Assembly: GCA_945869825.1 (NCBI GenBank)
Contig: CAMBQF010000006.1
Location: 1 to 42,129 of the forward strand
Direction: 5' to 3'
Source of the DNA: Chitinophaga pinensis
GTDB taxonomy: Bacteria; Bacteroidota; Bacteroidia; CAMBQF01
Length of the DNA stretch: 42,129 nt
Shown here: positions 26,076 to 35,013 of the stretch, one piece after another
Numbering within the stretch: the stretch's first letter is position 1
How the letters are laid out: each line of letters begins with the position of its first letter
Program-made: the position numbers and the translations under genes
Notes under the pieces: model-generated
Told to the model about the DNA's origin: nothing
What the model saw: only the letters and a program-made list of their open reading frames with translations
Database searches by the model: none

Positions 26076-26621
26076 TTATTCATTTATGTTTACAGGTACA
26101 CTCTCATCAATGGCTTTGCGGCGGTATTCATCAAGCTTGCCGTAAGTTAGGCCAAACACCTTTTGCGCCTTTTGGTCTTTAAGCTCTAAAAATGTTTTGT
26201 TAATCATATCATTCAACCTGTAGTAAGCTGAATAAGAAGTATTATCATCGGTTTTGATGCTTACTACCCCGGCAGACACCGGCACCTCGCCCAGCAACTT
26301 AACTGTTATTATTGCCTTTTCAGAAAAGGCCTTATCGTTAGCCGGGTTTAGGATAAACTCTTTAATACGGGCATTGACTTTATCAAATGTAGCGGGCTTC
26401 CCGTTTATGCTTAGCTCATCAGCATTGTTAAGGGAAAGCGTTAGTACATTGCGCTCGGCAACGGCGCTGTTGTCGGTACTAACGGCGGGCAAATCGCGGC
26501 GCATGGAGTAGTTACGGTCCATGGTAGAGGTAAGCAGGAAAAATATGAGCAACAAGAAAGCAATGTCGGCAATAGAGCCGGCATTAATCTCGTGCCTTAT
26601 AGACCTGCGTGCACGTAGCAT
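26076..26621 (-). CDS. ExbD/TolR-family proton-channel subunit (first copy in operon)
   Basis: 181 residues. A basic N-terminus with two Arg clusters precedes the helix IADIAFLLLIFFLLTST, with the conserved Asp at 19. A periplasmic domain of about 140 residues follows, longer than in the second copy. Two ExbD genes in tandem behind exbB are common in Bacteroidota. It lies 2 bp after the small membrane gene upstream and 2 bp before the second exbD, so it is tightly coupled. Confidence 0.92.
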   Translation of the reverse strand: MLRARRSIRHEINAGSIADIAFLLLIFFLLTSTMDRNYSMRRDLPAVSTDNSAVAERNVLTLSLNNADELSINGKPATFDKVNARIKEFILNPANDKAFSEKAIITVKLLGEVPVSAGVVSIKTDDNTSYSAYYRLNDMINKTFLELKDQKAQKVFGLTYGKLDEYRRKAIDESVPVNINE

Positions 26622-26623
26622 AC

Positions 26624-26977
26624 TTACTTTTTAAAAGCGCGTTTAACCTCAAAAAAAGCGATGGAAACAAAGGCTGAAGCCATAAGGATATAAACAGTAA
26701 TCAATCCGCCGCCTATTAAACCTGAATCGCGAGAGCCAATACCTTTGTCAATATCAGACAGTTTAAAATCGTGGGGGGCAATAAGCCATGCAAATAAAAA
26801 AACAGCAAGAAGTATACCTGCACCCATTAGCGGTTTAAGGTTTGCCTTGCGGTTTACCACCACCTGCATAACAGAAAAGAAGACTACCAGGCCTATAGCC
26901 AGGCCAAGCAAGGCCATAACCAGCCCTACACCATAATTGGCAACAAACAATTCCCAACCTCCGCCTTCTTCAGCCAT
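26624..26977 (-). CDS. Small three-helix membrane protein of the exb operon
   Basis: 117 residues, not assigned to a named family. Three hydrophobic helices lie at about 14-37, 48-66 and 86-109, separated by a basic loop (VNRKANLK) and a polar loop containing DFKLSDIDKG. It sits between exbB and the first exbD with 2-bp gaps on both sides. That position implies a role in, or stabilisation of, the ExbB/ExbD complex. It ends in a basic KRAFKK. Confidence 0.85.
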   Translation of the reverse strand: MAEEGGGWELFVANYGVGLVMALLGLAIGLVVFFSVMQVVVNRKANLKPLMGAGILLAVFLFAWLIAPHDFKLSDIDKGIGSRDSGLIGGGLITVYILMASAFVSIAFFEVKRAFKK

Positions 26978-26979
26978 TG

Positions 26980-27738
26980 TTAAATTTTTTTGTCGTTATA
27001 GTAGCCGCTTTTCAGCATCATATCTACAAAATCAATAGCTCCCTCTTCCATATCGTACACTATATTATCAATTTTAGATACGATATAGTTGTAGAATATT
27101 TGCAGGATGATTGCCACAATAAGGCCGCCAATGGTGGTAATAAGTTTCACCTTCATACCGCCTGCAACAACTGATACGGCAATATCGCCTGCAACCTCAA
27201 TTTCTTCAAACACCATAAAAATACCTACTACAGTGCCAAAAAAACCAAATATGGGAGCCAGGGAAATAAATAGCGATACCCATGTTAAGCCACGCTCCAA
27301 CAAACTCATTTGCGCGTTGCCTGCAGAGAGGATTGATTTCTCCATAACATCGAGCCCATAAGGTGCACGGTTGAGCCCTTGCAGCAGCATAGTAGCCACA
27401 GGACCGCGGGTGTTACGGCAGGTTTCCATTGCTGCATCAATATTGCCTGCAACAATATCAGGCTCTATCTGGCGCAATAGCTTTTGGCTGTTTATATGGG
27501 CACGGTTCAGGTAGATAATGCGCTCTATACTTATGGTAAGGCCCAGTATAAGTGTTATTAAAATAGGCAGCATATAGGGTACGCGGCCATCAATAAAGCG
27601 CTGCTTTAGTTTTTGGTGCATACCTGGGTTGTCAACCTCCTGCTCGGTGTCAACATCTTTAGCCGCCGGGGTGGGTGCAGTTTGCGCGTATATGCCTATT
27701 GAAATTAATAAGCCAAAAATAATCAGTATAGTCCTCAT
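26980..27738 (-). CDS. exbB: ExbB/MotA/TolQ-type proton-channel protein
   Basis: 252 residues. An N-terminal signal-like segment (to about 19) and a charged linker, which are common in Bacteroidota ExbB, precede the three core helices. The channel signature is APIFGFFGTVVGIFMVFEEI at about 160-179, and GGMKVKLITTIGGLIVAI is the third helix. It forms the pentamer around the ExbD helices in the inner membrane. The start overlaps the upstream stop as TAATG. The product order downstream is small membrane protein, ExbD, ExbD. No tonB is seen in the window. Confidence 0.92.
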   Translation of the reverse strand: MRTILIIFGLLISIGIYAQTAPTPAAKDVDTEQEVDNPGMHQKLKQRFIDGRVPYMLPILITLILGLTISIERIIYLNRAHINSQKLLRQIEPDIVAGNIDAAMETCRNTRGPVATMLLQGLNRAPYGLDVMEKSILSAGNAQMSLLERGLTWVSLFISLAPIFGFFGTVVGIFMVFEEIEVAGDIAVSVVAGGMKVKLITTIGGLIVAIILQIFYNYIVSKIDNIVYDMEEGAIDFVDMMLKSGYYNDKKI

Positions 27739-28808
27739 TAACGTTTTTTAGTAGTTGGTAGTGGCGTTGCCTGTGCCAGCTGTGTTTTACCCATAAGCAT
27801 ATTTCGTGCCTCTTTGCCAATGCCCACAAACGATTGAAAGTTTAGCGGGAACTCTAACAACACATGTAAAAAGCTTAAGAAGTATAAAAATTGCAGGCCT
27901 GTAGTATAATCGTATAAGTAAATACCAACAGCTGTTAACCAAATAACTACTGTACCAAAAAGATATTTTTTAGGCACCAGGTGCCACTTGATAACGTTGG
28001 TTTTTGAGAACCAGTTTAGGTAGTGGTAGGTATAGGCAAAAGCCACAAAGCGCGCTATGGCAAAGCCGTATCCGGTGTTAAATACCAGGTTGTAATATTC
28101 GGGAGAACCTAATGCTATGCCCTTTGCCTGGCTGGGGTTGAAGATTTTTATTAGGGCGAAGTTTAGTTGGTCAAAACCACCCGACCAGCTCTCTAAGCTG
28201 TATTTTGAAACCTGGTAAGCCGGCTGGTTAGGTATTATGAAAAAAAACAACGATGCCAGAATAAACAACATGGCAACAGATACCATACCGGGGATGCTGC
28301 GCACCTTCATAGCGCCAAAAAGCATAAACGCGCCGGTAAACAAAAACACATGGATAATAGTGGGCAGGAATATGCCAAAAAAGCTGTAGAAGAAATTACC
28401 TGTGCTACTTAAAAACAGAAATGATACCCATGTTAAAATAACCAAGGCAATTTTTAGTGTGGTTTCTTTAATAAAAGCGAATATTAGGCCCGATACAAAG
28501 GCCAGGTAGATGAATTTTATACTATAATCAATAACAGCACCGTTAGATAACTTTACTCTAAACCACTCAACAAAGCCAAGGTTAGACAGGGTGATGAAGA
28601 TACCGAAGATGATAAAGAGCACAAAATCGTACTTGCCTTTGGCAAAGTACTGGCGTTGGTGCAGCCAGCCAATCTCCGTTAAATAATGTAATGGTCCCAA
28701 TACGGCGTAAGAGAACAAAAACAGCTCGAAAGGGATGAAAAACGCTATGATGAACGACAATATCATTAAACCGATATTGGCATAGTCTAGGGTGTACGAT
28801 TTGTTCAT
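27738..28808 (-). CDS. Polytopic membrane protein, unknown function
   Basis: 356 residues from the ATG at 28808. The alternative TTG at 28826 would place the -7 box inside the coding region. About ten transmembrane helices are visible, with the first beginning near residue 9 (DYANIGLMILSFIIAF). Notable polar motifs inside or beside the membrane are GPLHYLTEIGWLHQRQYF at about 38-55 and HYLNWFSKTNVIKWH at about 261-275, and several His lie near helix ends, so a metal or cofactor site is possible but unproven. The last base of its stop starts exbB (TAATG). I do not recognise the family. Confidence 0.8.
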   Translation of the reverse strand: MNKSYTLDYANIGLMILSFIIAFFIPFELFLFSYAVLGPLHYLTEIGWLHQRQYFAKGKYDFVLFIIFGIFITLSNLGFVEWFRVKLSNGAVIDYSIKFIYLAFVSGLIFAFIKETTLKIALVILTWVSFLFLSSTGNFFYSFFGIFLPTIIHVFLFTGAFMLFGAMKVRSIPGMVSVAMLFILASLFFFIIPNQPAYQVSKYSLESWSGGFDQLNFALIKIFNPSQAKGIALGSPEYYNLVFNTGYGFAIARFVAFAYTYHYLNWFSKTNVIKWHLVPKKYLFGTVVIWLTAVGIYLYDYTTGLQFLYFLSFLHVLLEFPLNFQSFVGIGKEARNMLMGKTQLAQATPLPTTKKR

Positions 28809-28813
28809 ATTCG

Positions 28814-28821
28814 CAAATCTA
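28814..28821 (-). promoter_or_regulatory. -7 box for the membrane protein/exb operon
   Basis: On the minus strand this reads TAGATTTG, a match to TAnnTTTG, and it ends 5 bp before the ATG at 28808. It gives the operon a promoter independent of the glycerophosphodiesterase gene upstream. Confidence 0.5.
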
Positions 28822-28837
28822 TGCAAAAAGTTTGTTG

Positions 28838-29752
28838 TTAGGGCTTGGCCAGCAATTTTACCACCTTATCAGGATAGTCGGAAATGATACCATCTACCCC
28901 CATTTCGGCCACCCGGCGAATGTCGCGGTCATCGTTTACTGTCCAGGGGATTATCTTTATACCCTTAGCATGCACTTTATCTACCACATCTTTATTCAAA
29001 TACTCAAAGTTAGGACTAAAGACATCAGGGGTAAAACCCAAATGTTTAACAGCATCTCCAATATCAGTAATGCCTGGTTTAAGCATTCCATCAATCATTA
29101 TCAAATCATTCTCAACTAATAACACTAGTTTAACAGGGGCTTTATTATCATTTAGCCAACGCAGGGTTCGCATGTCAAAGCTCTGTATAAATGTGCGTTG
29201 TTCTATGCCCTTACTCTTCACCATATCCAACAGACGTTTAGCAAACGCCCCTGCAGGTGGGTTATACTCACCGTCAAACTGTGCTTCACTTTTTGTTTCA
29301 ATATTATAGTTTAGCGGTTTCAGCCCTTTGGCTTTAATGTAAGCCTCTACAGTATCAATAACATCAGACAACAAAGGCTTGTATGCTACCATCTTTTTTT
29401 GCTTAGGAAAGCGTGGGTGCAGCTTGCTGCCACAATCAAACTGCTTAACGCTATCATACGGAATTTTAAAGATGTTGATTGTCTCCTTTACTGTTCCACA
29501 ATCACAAAACTCGGGGTTTATGTAAGGGTCGTGCGAAACAACCAGTTGGCTGTCGCCGCTAACCACAACGTCCATTTCAAGGGTGGTAACGCCCATATCA
29601 ATAGCACGCAAAAAACCCTCTATTGTATTTTCAGGATACAAGCCGCGTGCCCCGCGGTGGCCCTGAACGTCGATAGCTGGCTTAGGCTGCGGCTGTGGGT
29701 TGCAGGCCAGGAGTGTGGTAATGAAAAGGAATAAAAGTATGTGGGTTTTCAT
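28838..29752 (-). CDS. Lipoprotein glycerophosphodiester phosphodiesterase
   Basis: 304 residues with a lipobox LLAC (Cys17) and a Pro/Gln linker. The GDPD TIM-barrel starts at about 28. Catalytic motifs are GHRGARG with His32, E59-M-D61, and HDP with His74. It hydrolyses glycerophosphodiesters (deacylated phospholipids) to glycerol 3-phosphate and an alcohol, here probably in the periplasm on a membrane anchor. Length and motif order are normal. The downstream gene starts 29 bp after the stop and has its own -7 box. Substrate preference is unknown. Confidence 0.93.
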   Translation of the reverse strand: MKTHILLFLFITTLLACNPQPQPKPAIDVQGHRGARGLYPENTIEGFLRAIDMGVTTLEMDVVVSGDSQLVVSHDPYINPEFCDCGTVKETINIFKIPYDSVKQFDCGSKLHPRFPKQKKMVAYKPLLSDVIDTVEAYIKAKGLKPLNYNIETKSEAQFDGEYNPPAGAFAKRLLDMVKSKGIEQRTFIQSFDMRTLRWLNDNKAPVKLVLLVENDLIMIDGMLKPGITDIGDAVKHLGFTPDVFSPNFEYLNKDVVDKVHAKGIKIIPWTVNDDRDIRRVAEMGVDGIISDYPDKVVKLLAKP

Positions 29753-29854
29753 GGGTTAAATTTATAGATTTTACCTCATCTTCTATTTTTTAGGAGTAAA
29801 GCCTGACGGTATCCAAAAAAATTGTAACTTAACTGTCCCAAATTTAAGTATACT

Positions 29855-30199
29855 ATGGCAAAGGAAAGAAAATACAAAAGCTTTTGGAGTTTTTACCCTT
29901 ATTACCTTACAGAACACTCTAACCCCACCTGCCGTATGCTGCATTTTGTGGGCACATCATTAGCCGTAACCTTAGCCGTATCGGCTTTTGTTTTTAATAA
30001 CTACCTGCTGCTTGCATTTGTGCTGCCCTGTGGCTACGCCTTTGCATGGGTTGGCCACTTTTTTATTGAAAAGAACAGGCCGGCAACCTTTACATACCCT
30101 TTGTGGAGTTTTGCATCAGACTTTGTAATGGCCTGGCATATACTTACCGGCCAGATAGATAAACGCCTTGCCGAAGCACATAAAACCATAAACGCCTAA
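29855..30199 (+). CDS. Mpo1-like / DUF962 membrane protein
   Basis: 114 residues. It matches the DUF962/Mpo1 pattern closely: F-x-x-F-Y-P-Y-Y-L-x-E-H at about 10-21, then RMLHFVGT with His30, then GHFFIEKNRPATF with His68, and YPLWSFASD. Two hydrophobic segments lie in the middle. Yeast Mpo1 is an Fe2+-dependent dioxygenase that shortens 2-hydroxy fatty acids by one carbon during phytosphingosine breakdown, and the conserved His are its candidate iron ligands. Bacterial members are mostly uncharacterised, so the activity is inferred. It is followed by an esterase gene 53 bp downstream that has its own -7 box. Confidence 0.85.
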   Translation: MAKERKYKSFWSFYPYYLTEHSNPTCRMLHFVGTSLAVTLAVSAFVFNNYLLLAFVLPCGYAFAWVGHFFIEKNRPATFTYPLWSFASDFVMAWHILTGQIDKRLAEAHKTINA

Positions 30200-30218
30200 G
30201 GGTTGTTCAATTTTTGAT

Positions 30219-30226
30219 TACATTTG
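30219..30226 (+). promoter_or_regulatory. -7 box before the esterase gene
   Basis: TACATTTG matches TAnnTTTG and ends 26 bp before the TTG start at 30253. A TTG at 30203-30205 is closer than the usual -33 spacing. Confidence 0.4.
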
Positions 30227-30252
30227 CCACCCCTTAAAATTAATCTTAGAAA

Positions 30253-31221
30253 TTGAGCTTTCATAAAACATACCCACAGTTAGGCTTTAGGCAGCGTTTG
30301 GTTAAATTTTTATTCCGCTTTTTGAAGTGGGTACTATACCGCAAAAACGACCCTATACACCGTTTTAGAAAGGGAATGGAGTTTTTAACCGGCTTTTTAG
30401 GTAAACCTAAAGATGTGCAGGCAAAGCTATTTAACATTGATGGCATAGAGGCCGAATGGCTTATACCTGCAGGCTGCGAAAACAGCGAAACTGTAATGTA
30501 TTTTTTGCATGGCGGCGCTTACGGCATGGGTTCAATAACATCTCACCGCCCTATTATAGCCCGCATAGCAAGGCGTTGCAGGGTTAGGGCCCTGCATATA
30601 AACTACCGTTTAGCGCCAGAACACGTTTTTCCGGCTGCTTTAGAAGATAGCGTAGTATGCTACCAATGGCTTCTTAAGCAAGGCATCAACCCAAAAAATA
30701 TTGTAATAGCCGGCGACTCTGCCGGTGGTGGGTTAACCATGGCTACACTGCTAAAGCTGCGCGATGAGGGCATTGCACTGCCGGCGGCAGGTATAGGCCT
30801 ATCGCCGTGGTTAGATTTGGGCACTACCGGCGCATCGTACAACGAGCGTGCCATGCTTGACCCTTACATTGACAAAGACGCTGTTGTTGAATGGGCCATG
30901 CGCTATTTAGGAGATACACATTACAGCAACCCATTGGCATCGCCTATGTATTCTAACCCTGCGGGACTTCCACCTTTGCTTTTGCAGGTTGGCACCCACG
31001 AACTTTTGCACGACGATGCCATTGTTTTTGCCGAAAAGGCAGCATCAGCAGGAGTTGATGTAGAGCTGGAAATTTGGGAAGACATGTTCCATGTTTGGCA
31101 TGCTTTTGCTGGTTTTATGCCCGAAGCCGACATGGCTTTAGACAATATTGGCACGTTTATACGTAACCTGCCGGCACCACAAAAAACTGCACAAGCGGTT
31201 GCTACCACTGCGGCTGCGTAA
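30253..31221 (+). CDS. Family IV (HSL-type) esterase/lipase, alpha/beta hydrolase
   Basis: 322 residues from TTG at 30253. No ATG gives a full N-terminus, and HGG at 86-88 is at the usual family distance from this start. The oxyanion-hole motif HGG and the nucleophile motif GDSAGG at 154-159 (Ser156) define the hormone-sensitive-lipase family. The acid lies in the THELLHDD segment (Glu250 aligns with the usual Asp position; Asp254 is an alternative), and the base is His280 in DMFHVWH. The N-terminal 45 residues are basic and amphipathic, probably the cap or a membrane contact. There is no signal peptide, so it is cytosolic. It likely acts on short or medium acyl esters. Confidence 0.9.
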   Translation: MSFHKTYPQLGFRQRLVKFLFRFLKWVLYRKNDPIHRFRKGMEFLTGFLGKPKDVQAKLFNIDGIEAEWLIPAGCENSETVMYFLHGGAYGMGSITSHRPIIARIARRCRVRALHINYRLAPEHVFPAALEDSVVCYQWLLKQGINPKNIVIAGDSAGGGLTMATLLKLRDEGIALPAAGIGLSPWLDLGTTGASYNERAMLDPYIDKDAVVEWAMRYLGDTHYSNPLASPMYSNPAGLPPLLLQVGTHELLHDDAIVFAEKAASAGVDVELEIWEDMFHVWHAFAGFMPEADMALDNIGTFIRNLPAPQKTAQAVATTAAA

Positions 31222-31287
31222 TTTTTTACATATATCTGTATAGGGCACGCCTAAAATCATAAATTAGCAGGCTGTAATATCCTGCAA

Positions 31288-33720
31288 ATGAAATACATTA
31301 AACCCCTGGTTTTAGCCATACTTACCGTAGCGCTTGTATGGGCATTAAACACCAAAATTGGCGCGGCGCCGCCGTTTGGCAAATTCTTAGACCCTTTTCA
31401 TGGTTTTTGGCAAAATGCCGAAAAAGTTGGCAAGTTTAATCAGGCCGATGTAGACCTGCCCGGCCTTAAAGGCAAGGTAGACGTGTATTACGACGACCGT
31501 CTGGTACCCCACATTTTTGCCGAAAACGATAAAGACCTGTATTATATGCAGGGCTATGTTACCGCGCAGCACAGGCTTTGGCAAATGGAGTTTCAAACTT
31601 ATGCAGCATCGGGGCGGATATCTGAAATACTGGGAAAGAACGACAAGGTGCAGGCCTTTGACCGCGAAAAACGCCGCACAGGCATGGTATATGGCGCTAA
31701 AAACTCGTTGATACGCATTAACGAAGAACCCGAAACCAAAAAGATTCTAACCGCCTATACCGCTGGTATTAATGCCTACATAAACTCGCTTAGCTACAAA
31801 AACCTGCCCATAGAATACAAGCTGCTTGATTATAAGCCTGAGCAATGGGACATGCTAAAAACCGCATTGCTGCTAAAATACATGGCAGAGATGCTTACCA
31901 ACATGGAGAATGATTTTGAGCTGACCAACAGTTACCAGCTTTTTGGTAAGGAAATGACGGATATGCTTTTCCCTGATTATATAGACACACTGGAAAGCCC
32001 TATTATACCTGTTGGAACTGCATGGGATTTTGAACCTGAAAAACAAGACTCTGTACCAAAAATAGGAGCCGAAGGGCTGATACCCGCCAGCTATGCAACG
32101 CTAGACCCTAAAGACCCCGGCACGGGAAGTAATAACTGGGCCGTAGCCGGTAGCAAAACTGCCAGCGGCAAACCTATTTTATGTAACGACCCCCACCTTG
32201 GCCTAAACCTACCATCAATATGGTATGAGATGCAGTTACATGCACCAGGGGTAAACGTTTATGGGGTAACACTACCGGGGTCGCCCGCCATTGTAATTGG
32301 CTTTAACGATTCTATTGCCTGGGGGGTAACCAACGCAGGGCGCGATGTGAAAGACTGGTACTCGGTTAAATTTAAAGACAGCAGCCGCAAAGAATACTGG
32401 TATGACGGCAAATGGGCTGCAACAAAAATTGTAATTGACACCATTAAAATACGCGGCAGCGAACCTCTTTACGATACTATAGTATATACCCACCACGGCC
32501 CTGTAGTGTACGACAAAAACTTTACCGGTGAGTTTAAAGAACGCGTAGGCTACGCCCTTAGCTGGACAGCCCATATGCAGAGCAACGAAATGATAACGCT
32601 GCACAAGCTTAACCGCGCCAAAAACTTTGCTGATTACCGCGATGCCATTAAAACCTTTGCCTGCCCAGGTCAAAACTTTGTGTTTGCATCAAATGCCGGC
32701 GATGTGGCTATTACCCAACAAGGCAAATTTGTAAACCGTTGGCCCGAAATGGGTCGCTACGTTATGGATGGCAGCCTACCCGTTACTACCTGGAGCAAGT
32801 TTATACCTGCTGAACAGAACGCCTATGTTAAAAACCCGCCAAGGGGTTTTGTAAGTTCGGCTAACCAGCACCCTACCGATAAAACGTACCCTTACTACTA
32901 TAGTGGCGGCTTTGAATACTACCGCAACCGCAGGCTTAACGAGGAGCTTACCCGCCTGGATAAGATTACCGTTAAAGACATGATGAAGCTGCAAAACGAC
33001 AACTACAACATGAAAGCTGCCGATTTGCTGCCGCTATTCTTTAAACATATTGACCGCAGCAAGTTATCGCCCGAAGAAAAAGCTATTTTGGCTGATATTG
33101 AGAAATGGGATTATTATAATAACGCCGATGTAACCGCCCCATCGGTATTTGAGGCCTGGTGGAATGGTTTCCAGACAACCACCTGGGATGAATTTGCCGA
33201 TACAACTATTATATTAGAAAACCCCGATATCTTTATCACCACTAACATACTGCGTAAAAACCCCAACTTTGTTTTCTTCGATATAAAGAAAACAGCGGCA
33301 AAAGAAAACGCGGTTGACATTATTACCATGAGTTTTAAAGACGCTGCTAAAAAGGTAAGCGAATGGAAAAAAGAGCATGGCGATAAGGCCTATAAGTGGG
33401 CCGATTACAAAGCCACATCGGTACAGCATTTAACCAAAATACCCGCGTTTAGCGTGTTCGATGTACGCAACGGTGGCAGCAAAAATATTTTGAATGCTAC
33501 ATCAGAGCGCAACGGCCCATCGTGGCGAATGGTGGTGCAACTGGGCGCAGAGCCTGAAGCCTACGGCATATACCCCGGCGGCCAAAGCGGCAACCCCGGC
33601 AGCCCCTACTATAGTAGCATGATTGATGACTGGGCCAAGGGCGAGTATTACAAACTGAACTACTACCGCAAAGCGCCTGAAAAGCCTATGTATAAACAAA
33701 CTTTTAAAGCCGGCAACTAA
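31288..33720 (+). CDS. Penicillin-acylase-family Ntn hydrolase
   Basis: 810 residues with an N-terminal hydrophobic signal or anchor at about 6-22. The pattern is a precursor cut autocatalytically into alpha and beta chains. The expected cut is between Gly280 and Ser281 in GTGSNNWAV, making Ser281 the N-terminal nucleophile. Family segments include VPHIFAENDKDLYYMQGY near residue 72, CNDPHLGLNLPSIWYEM, and GFNDSIAWGVTN. Members hydrolyse penicillins, acyl-homoserine lactones or other N-acyl amides in the periplasm, and sequence does not tell which. The next gene starts on the last base of its stop (TAATG). Confidence 0.93.
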   Translation: MKYIKPLVLAILTVALVWALNTKIGAAPPFGKFLDPFHGFWQNAEKVGKFNQADVDLPGLKGKVDVYYDDRLVPHIFAENDKDLYYMQGYVTAQHRLWQMEFQTYAASGRISEILGKNDKVQAFDREKRRTGMVYGAKNSLIRINEEPETKKILTAYTAGINAYINSLSYKNLPIEYKLLDYKPEQWDMLKTALLLKYMAEMLTNMENDFELTNSYQLFGKEMTDMLFPDYIDTLESPIIPVGTAWDFEPEKQDSVPKIGAEGLIPASYATLDPKDPGTGSNNWAVAGSKTASGKPILCNDPHLGLNLPSIWYEMQLHAPGVNVYGVTLPGSPAIVIGFNDSIAWGVTNAGRDVKDWYSVKFKDSSRKEYWYDGKWAATKIVIDTIKIRGSEPLYDTIVYTHHGPVVYDKNFTGEFKERVGYALSWTAHMQSNEMITLHKLNRAKNFADYRDAIKTFACPGQNFVFASNAGDVAITQQGKFVNRWPEMGRYVMDGSLPVTTWSKFIPAEQNAYVKNPPRGFVSSANQHPTDKTYPYYYSGGFEYYRNRRLNEELTRLDKITVKDMMKLQNDNYNMKAADLLPLFFKHIDRSKLSPEEKAILADIEKWDYYNNADVTAPSVFEAWWNGFQTTTWDEFADTTIILENPDIFITTNILRKNPNFVFFDIKKTAAKENAVDIITMSFKDAAKKVSEWKKEHGDKAYKWADYKATSVQHLTKIPAFSVFDVRNGGSKNILNATSERNGPSWRMVVQLGAEPEAYGIYPGGQSGNPGSPYYSSMIDDWAKGEYYKLNYYRKAPEKPMYKQTFKAGN

Positions 33721-34070
33721 TGAATCTTTTAATAAAAATTGTACTGATAGCCGTATTGGCCCTGTTACTTGAAATGTTTATGCCCTGGTGGAGTATTGCA
33801 GTCGCAGCCTTTGCTGTAGAACTGGCTATGGGCAAACCCAAAGGCAAGGCGTTTGTAGCCGGCTTTGCAGGTATATTTATATTATGGATGGCCAATGCCA
33901 TTATTATTGATATGCAAAACGAACATATACTGGCAGGCAAAGTAGCCAAAGTGTTGCCTATGGGCGGCTCTGTAGTGGTGCTGGTATTGGTAACCGCTGT
34001 TATAGGCGGGTTGGTAGGCGGACTTGCCGCTGCAACCGGCCGCGAACTGAAAAGGGCATTTGTAAAGTAA
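33720..34070 (+). CDS. Small polytopic membrane protein coupled to the acylase
   Basis: 116 residues with three to four hydrophobic helices (about 5-23, 24-36, 45-63, 83-104). It is rich in Ala, Val and Gly, with a basic C-terminus (RELKRAFVK). It overlaps the acylase stop as TAATG, so it is translated together with the acylase. No recognised domain and no catalytic residues were seen. The gene ends in front of a GA-rich hairpin. Confidence 0.8.
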   Translation: MNLLIKIVLIAVLALLLEMFMPWWSIAVAAFAVELAMGKPKGKAFVAGFAGIFILWMANAIIIDMQNEHILAGKVAKVLPMGGSVVVLVLVTAVIGGLVGGLAAATGRELKRAFVK

Positions 34071-34085
34071 GAGCCTAACCACAAA

Positions 34086-34106
34086 CCCCTCTCCAAAAGA
34101 GAGGGG
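34086..34106. terminator. CCCCTCTC hairpin after the small membrane gene
   Basis: A perfect 8-bp stem (CCCCTCTC with GAGAGGGG) encloses a CAAAA loop. It is followed by CTTTAAA, not a T-run. A similar GA/CT-rich hairpin occurs after the pyrophosphatase gene at 41758, so this may be a dispersed palindromic repeat. Confidence 0.5.
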
Positions 34107-34128
34107 CTTTAAACTTTAAATAAACAAT

Positions 34129-34136
34129 CAACTTTG
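34129..34136 (+). promoter_or_regulatory. Candidate -7 box of NAD kinase
   Basis: CAACTTTG is one base off TAnnTTTG and ends 4 bp before the ATG at 34141, implying a nearly leaderless mRNA. Confidence 0.4.
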
Positions 34137-34140
34137 CAGT

Positions 34141-35013
34141 ATGCGTATTGCTATTTACGGTAAACAATCGGCCAGCGATAATATTGAGGCTGTAACAACT
34201 TTTATAGAAAAGCTGTTGCAAAGCCAGGTGGCTATTACTGTATTTGAGCATTTGCGCGGGCCGGTAGCAACAGCTTTCCCCAATAGCGCAATAGAATTTT
34301 TTAGTGCACATAATCAACTTAGCGGCTGCAATTTTTTGGTAAGCTTTGGCGGCGATGGTACATTACTTGATGCTACAACCTTTGTGCGCGACAGCGAGCT
34401 ACCTATATTAGGTATAAACACCGGAAGGCTTGGCTTTTTAACTGAATTTGGTAAAGATGAAGTTGCCGAAGCCTCAGAGGCATTGCTAAGTCAAAACTAT
34501 GTTATAGATAAACGTGCCTTATTAAAAGTTGAGAACAGCGAGAGCGATTTTGACGGGTACCCCTATGCACTGAATGAACTTACGGTGCATAAAAAAGATA
34601 CCACATCTATGATAACGGTAGATGTGCACTTAAATAACATGTTTTTAAATTCGTATTGGGCTGATGGTTTAATAATATCAACGCCAACAGGCTCTACCGC
34701 CTACTCGCTAAGTTGCGAAGGCCCCATATTAACACCCGATAACCAAAGCTTTATAATAAACCCTATTGCACCACACAATTTAAATGTAAGGCCACTGGTG
34801 ATACCTGACAACGGACAGTTGAGCCTTACCATCCAATCGCGCAGTAATGATTTTTTAGCCTCAATAGATTCACGGTCGAAAAGTATAGGTTGCCAAACGG
34901 TAATAAAAATAAGCAAGGCCCCCTTTAGTATAAATCTGGTAAGGCGGCCGGGGCAATCGTTTTTAAACACCCTGCGCCACAAACTGTTTTGGGGAACCGA
35001 CAGGAGAAACTAA
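34141..35013 (+). CDS. nadK: NAD kinase
   Basis: 290 residues, typical of bacterial NAD kinase, which phosphorylates NAD to NADP in the cytosol. The nucleotide-binding GGDG at 70-73 lies in VSFGGDGTLLDA, followed by the NTGRLGFLTEF strand. ALNELTVHK and STPTGSTAYSLS are the conserved central motifs, and the Asp of SYWADGLIIS is conserved. The frame and start are unambiguous, with an ATG close behind a -7-like box. No fused domain is present. Confidence 0.95.
   Translation: MRIAIYGKQSASDNIEAVTTFIEKLLQSQVAITVFEHLRGPVATAFPNSAIEFFSAHNQLSGCNFLVSFGGDGTLLDATTFVRDSELPILGINTGRLGFLTEFGKDEVAEASEALLSQNYVIDKRALLKVENSESDFDGYPYALNELTVHKKDTTSMITVDVHLNNMFLNSYWADGLIISTPTGSTAYSLSCEGPILTPDNQSFIINPIAPHNLNVRPLVIPDNGQLSLTIQSRSNDFLASIDSRSKSIGCQTVIKISKAPFSINLVRRPGQSFLNTLRHKLFWGTDRRN

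Noticed and set aside
33704-34096. Minus-strand frame of 130 residues opposite the small membrane gene
   Set aside because: The plus-strand gene has strong membrane-protein character and is coupled to the acylase by TAATG; the minus frame has no start context.
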